Source: Tardiphaga sp. (GTDB lineage: Bacteria; Pseudomonadota; Alphaproteobacteria; Rhizobiales; Xanthobacteraceae). From it: DNA of 6,644 nt. The stretch is taken from NCBI GenBank assembly GCA_028290325.1, contig JAQGJY010000433.1, positions 1-6,644 on the forward strand, in the 5' to 3' direction. A program made the translations under genes and the position numbers. The notes under the pieces were generated by a model that worked only from the letters and a program-made list of their open reading frames with translations, ran no database searches and had not been told where the DNA came from. This document shows, piece by piece, positions 5,047-6,644 of the stretch. Each line of letters begins with the position of its first letter. The stretch's first letter is position 1.

Positions 5047-6644
5047 ATGCTGTCCATTCGAATGAAGCCTTTGCGGCCGAAAAGCCTGAAGATCGCCGCC
5101 GTCGCGCTGGCCCTGTCCATGACATCGGGCGCGCTGTGCGCCCAGACGCCGGACCATCAGGCCGATAATTCGGCATTCCCGACAGCCCGCGATCTGAAGT
5201 CACTGACCACCGCCGGCAGCTATCTCGCCGCGCGCCATGCCAGCGTCGAGCGCGACGCCGCCAACGCGGCCGCGTTCTATCGCTCGGCGTTGCGGACCGA
5301 TCCGAAGAACAACGAGCTGCTCGACCGCGCCTTCATCTCGTCGCTGGCCGAGGGCAATATCGACGAGGCGGTCAAGCTCGCCGATCGCGTGCTGGCGATC
5401 GACAAGTCCAACCGCGTCGCCCGCCTCGTTGTCGGCGTGCGCGATCTCAAGATGAAAAAATACGCCGCCGCGCAGACCAACATCACCCAGTCGGTGCGCG
5501 GTCCGATCACCGATCTGGTGGCGACGCTGCTGTCCGCCTGGGCGAGCACCGGCGCGGGCGACAGCAAGATCGCGATCAACACCATCGACAAGCTGACCGG
5601 CCCGGAATGGTATCCGATCTTCAAGGATCTCCACGCCGGCATGATCCTGGATTTCACCAACAAGCCGAGCGAGGCCGGCGTCCGGTTCGAGCGCGCCTAC
5701 AAGCTTGATGAAACCGCGTTGCGCGTCGTGGATTCCTACGCCCGCTGGCTGTCGCGCAACAAGGACGACGGCGCGGCGCTGGCCGTTTACGAGACGTTCG
5801 ACAAGAAGCTGGCGCGTCATCCGCTCGTGCTCGAAGGCATCAAGGAGACCAAGGCCGGCAAGAAATTGCCGCCGCTGGTCGATTCCGCGCAAGCGGGTGC
5901 GGCCGAAGCGCTGTACGGCATTGGCGCGTCGCTGACGCGTCGCGGCGGGGAAGACCTCGCTTTGGTCTATCTGCAATTGTCGCTCTATCTGGCGCCGAAC
6001 CATTCGCTGGCGCTGCTCTCGCTCGCGGACCTGTATGAATCGGTGAAGAAGCCGGCGATGGCGATCAAGGTCTATGAAAAGGTGCCGGCGACATCGCCGC
6101 TGAAGCGCAACGCGCAGATTCAGCTCGCCACCGATCTCGACGCCGCTGACCGCAGCGAGGAAGCGATCAAGATCCTGAAGGCGCTGACGACCAACGACGC
6201 CAAGGATCTCGAAGCCATCATGGCGCTCGGCAACATCGAGCGCGGCAAGAAGAAGTTCGCCGATTGCGCGCAGACCTACACGCAGGGCATCGACGCGCTG
6301 CCGAGCATCGAGAAAGCGAATTGGGTGTATTTCTACTTCCGCGGCATCTGCCTTGAGCGCTCCAAGCAGTGGGCCAAGGCCGAGGTCGATATGAAGAAGG
6401 CGCTCGAATTGCAGCCCGAGCAGCCGCACGTGCTGAACTATCTTGGCTATTCCTGGATCGATCAGGGCATCAATCTCGACGAGGCGATGAAGATGATCAA
6501 GCGCGCGGTCGATCAGCGTCCCGACGACGGCTACATCGTCGATTCGCTCGGCTGGGCCTATTACCGGATCGGTAATTTCGAGGAGGCGGTGAAGACGCTG
6601 GAGCGTGCGATCGACCTCAAGCCCGAAGACCCGACCATCAACGA
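5047..6644 (+). CDS. Exported tetratricopeptide repeat (TPR) protein, 3' end beyond the window
   Basis: The reading frame is open from the ATG at 5047 to the right edge (532 codons, no stop). An N-terminal signal peptide is visible: basic MKPLRPKSLK (6-15), hydrophobic core IAAVALALSM (16-25), likely cut after the Ala of GALCA (about 32). TPR-like helix pairs follow: about 71-103 (AAFYRSALRTDPKNNELLDRA), 104-137, 285-350, 385-420, and the clearest at 425-458 (AEVDMKKALELQPEQP), 459-492 (NYLGYSWIDQG, then EAMKMIKRAVDQRPDD) and 494-528 (VDSLGWAYYRIGNFEEAVK, then AIDLKPEDP). The region 150-280 is degenerate. The closing repeats resemble those of the Pseudomonas PA4667-type TPR proteins encoded near ispE. 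TPRs scaffold protein-protein contacts; the partner is unknown, and the location is probably periplasmic or membrane-associated. An ATG at 5062 is an alternative start. GGAG lies at 5030-5033. Co-transcription with ETF-QO is doubtful because of the 395-bp spacer with hairpins. Confidence 0.88.
   Translation, partial: MLSIRMKPLRPKSLKIAAVALALSMTSGALCAQTPDHQADNSAFPTARDLKSLTTAGSYLAARHASVERDAANAAAFYRSALRTDPKNNELLDRAFISSLAEGNIDEAVKLADRVLAIDKSNRVARLVVGVRDLKMKKYAAAQTNITQSVRGPITDLVATLLSAWASTGAGDSKIAINTIDKLTGPEWYPIFKDLHAGMILDFTNKPSEAGVRFERAYKLDETALRVVDSYARWLSRNKDDGAALAVYETFDKKLARHPLVLEGIKETKAGKKLPPLVDSAQAGAAEALYGIGASLTRRGGEDLALVYLQLSLYLAPNHSLALLSLADLYESVKKPAMAIKVYEKVPATSPLKRNAQIQLATDLDAADRSEEAIKILKALTTNDAKDLEAIMALGNIERGKKKFADCAQTYTQGIDALPSIEKANWVYFYFRGICLERSKQWAKAEVDMKKALELQPEQPHVLNYLGYSWIDQGINLDEAMKMIKRAVDQRPDDGYIVDSLGWAYYRIGNFEEAVKTLERAIDLKPEDPTIN

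Noticed and set aside
4857..5168. Plus-strand frame with a hydrophobic segment (ASLILVAVLSLPFLELA) overlapping the TPR start
   Set aside because: It needs a TTG start without a ribosome site, and it ends inside the TPR gene in the wrong frame; the TPR frame has its own signal peptide and GGAG.
5200..6429. 409-codon open frame on the minus strand
   Set aside because: It lies fully antisense to the TPR gene, is Arg/His/Gln-rich without domains, and is the usual GC-rich mirror frame.
1..6644. CRISPR array, transposon ends, phage genes, tRNA or rRNA
   Set aside because: I saw no spaced direct repeats, transposase motifs, terminal inverted repeats, cloverleaf sequences or rRNA signatures, and base composition stays even.

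Overview
The window looks like ordinary chromosomal DNA from an alphaproteobacterium of the Bradyrhizobium/Rhodopseudomonas/Nitrobacter group (Nitrobacteraceae). The reasons are high GC with strong G/C third-position bias, an alphaproteobacterial-style family 4 uracil-DNA glycosylase, a DUF4864 protein, a COG5350-type tyrosine phosphatase, and a bacterial ETF-ubiquinone oxidoreductase very close to the mitochondrial enzyme. The placement is inferred from protein character, not from a marker gene.

Layout, left to right. The C-terminal end of an RND efflux pump runs off the left edge (1-164, +) and stops before an 11-bp hairpin (186-215). A small Met-rich secreted protein (237-500, -) converges on it. 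Its upstream region (501-610) carries a perfect TATAAT, an overlapping ECF-like promoter candidate and an imperfect inverted repeat, and is shared with a divergent exported DUF4864 protein (611-1018, +). A tyrosine phosphatase with a CX5R loop follows (1108-1692, +). Only 3 bases later it meets a convergent pair: a 65-residue GGPHDGE protein (1696-1893, -) downstream of a family 4-type uracil-DNA glycosylase (1947-2798, -). Across a 149-bp divergent spacer comes ETF-QO (2948-4651, +). A 395-bp spacer with two adjacent hairpins follows, then a large exported TPR protein (5047 onward, +), which is still open at the right edge.

The genes do not form one pathway. They cover efflux, periplasmic or envelope proteins, signalling, DNA repair and respiratory electron transfer. 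ETF-QO passes electrons from ETF (fatty-acid and amino-acid dehydrogenases) into the quinone pool. The glycosylase removes uracil from DNA.

I found no CRISPR array, insertion sequence, phage gene, tRNA or rRNA, and nothing I would call a new multi-gene system. The points most worth a second look are the glycosylase, which keeps only two of the four iron-sulfur cysteines normal for family 4; the Met-rich secreted protein and its ECF-like promoter; the unrecognised 65-residue protein next to the glycosylase gene; and the hairpin-rich spacer behind ETF-QO.
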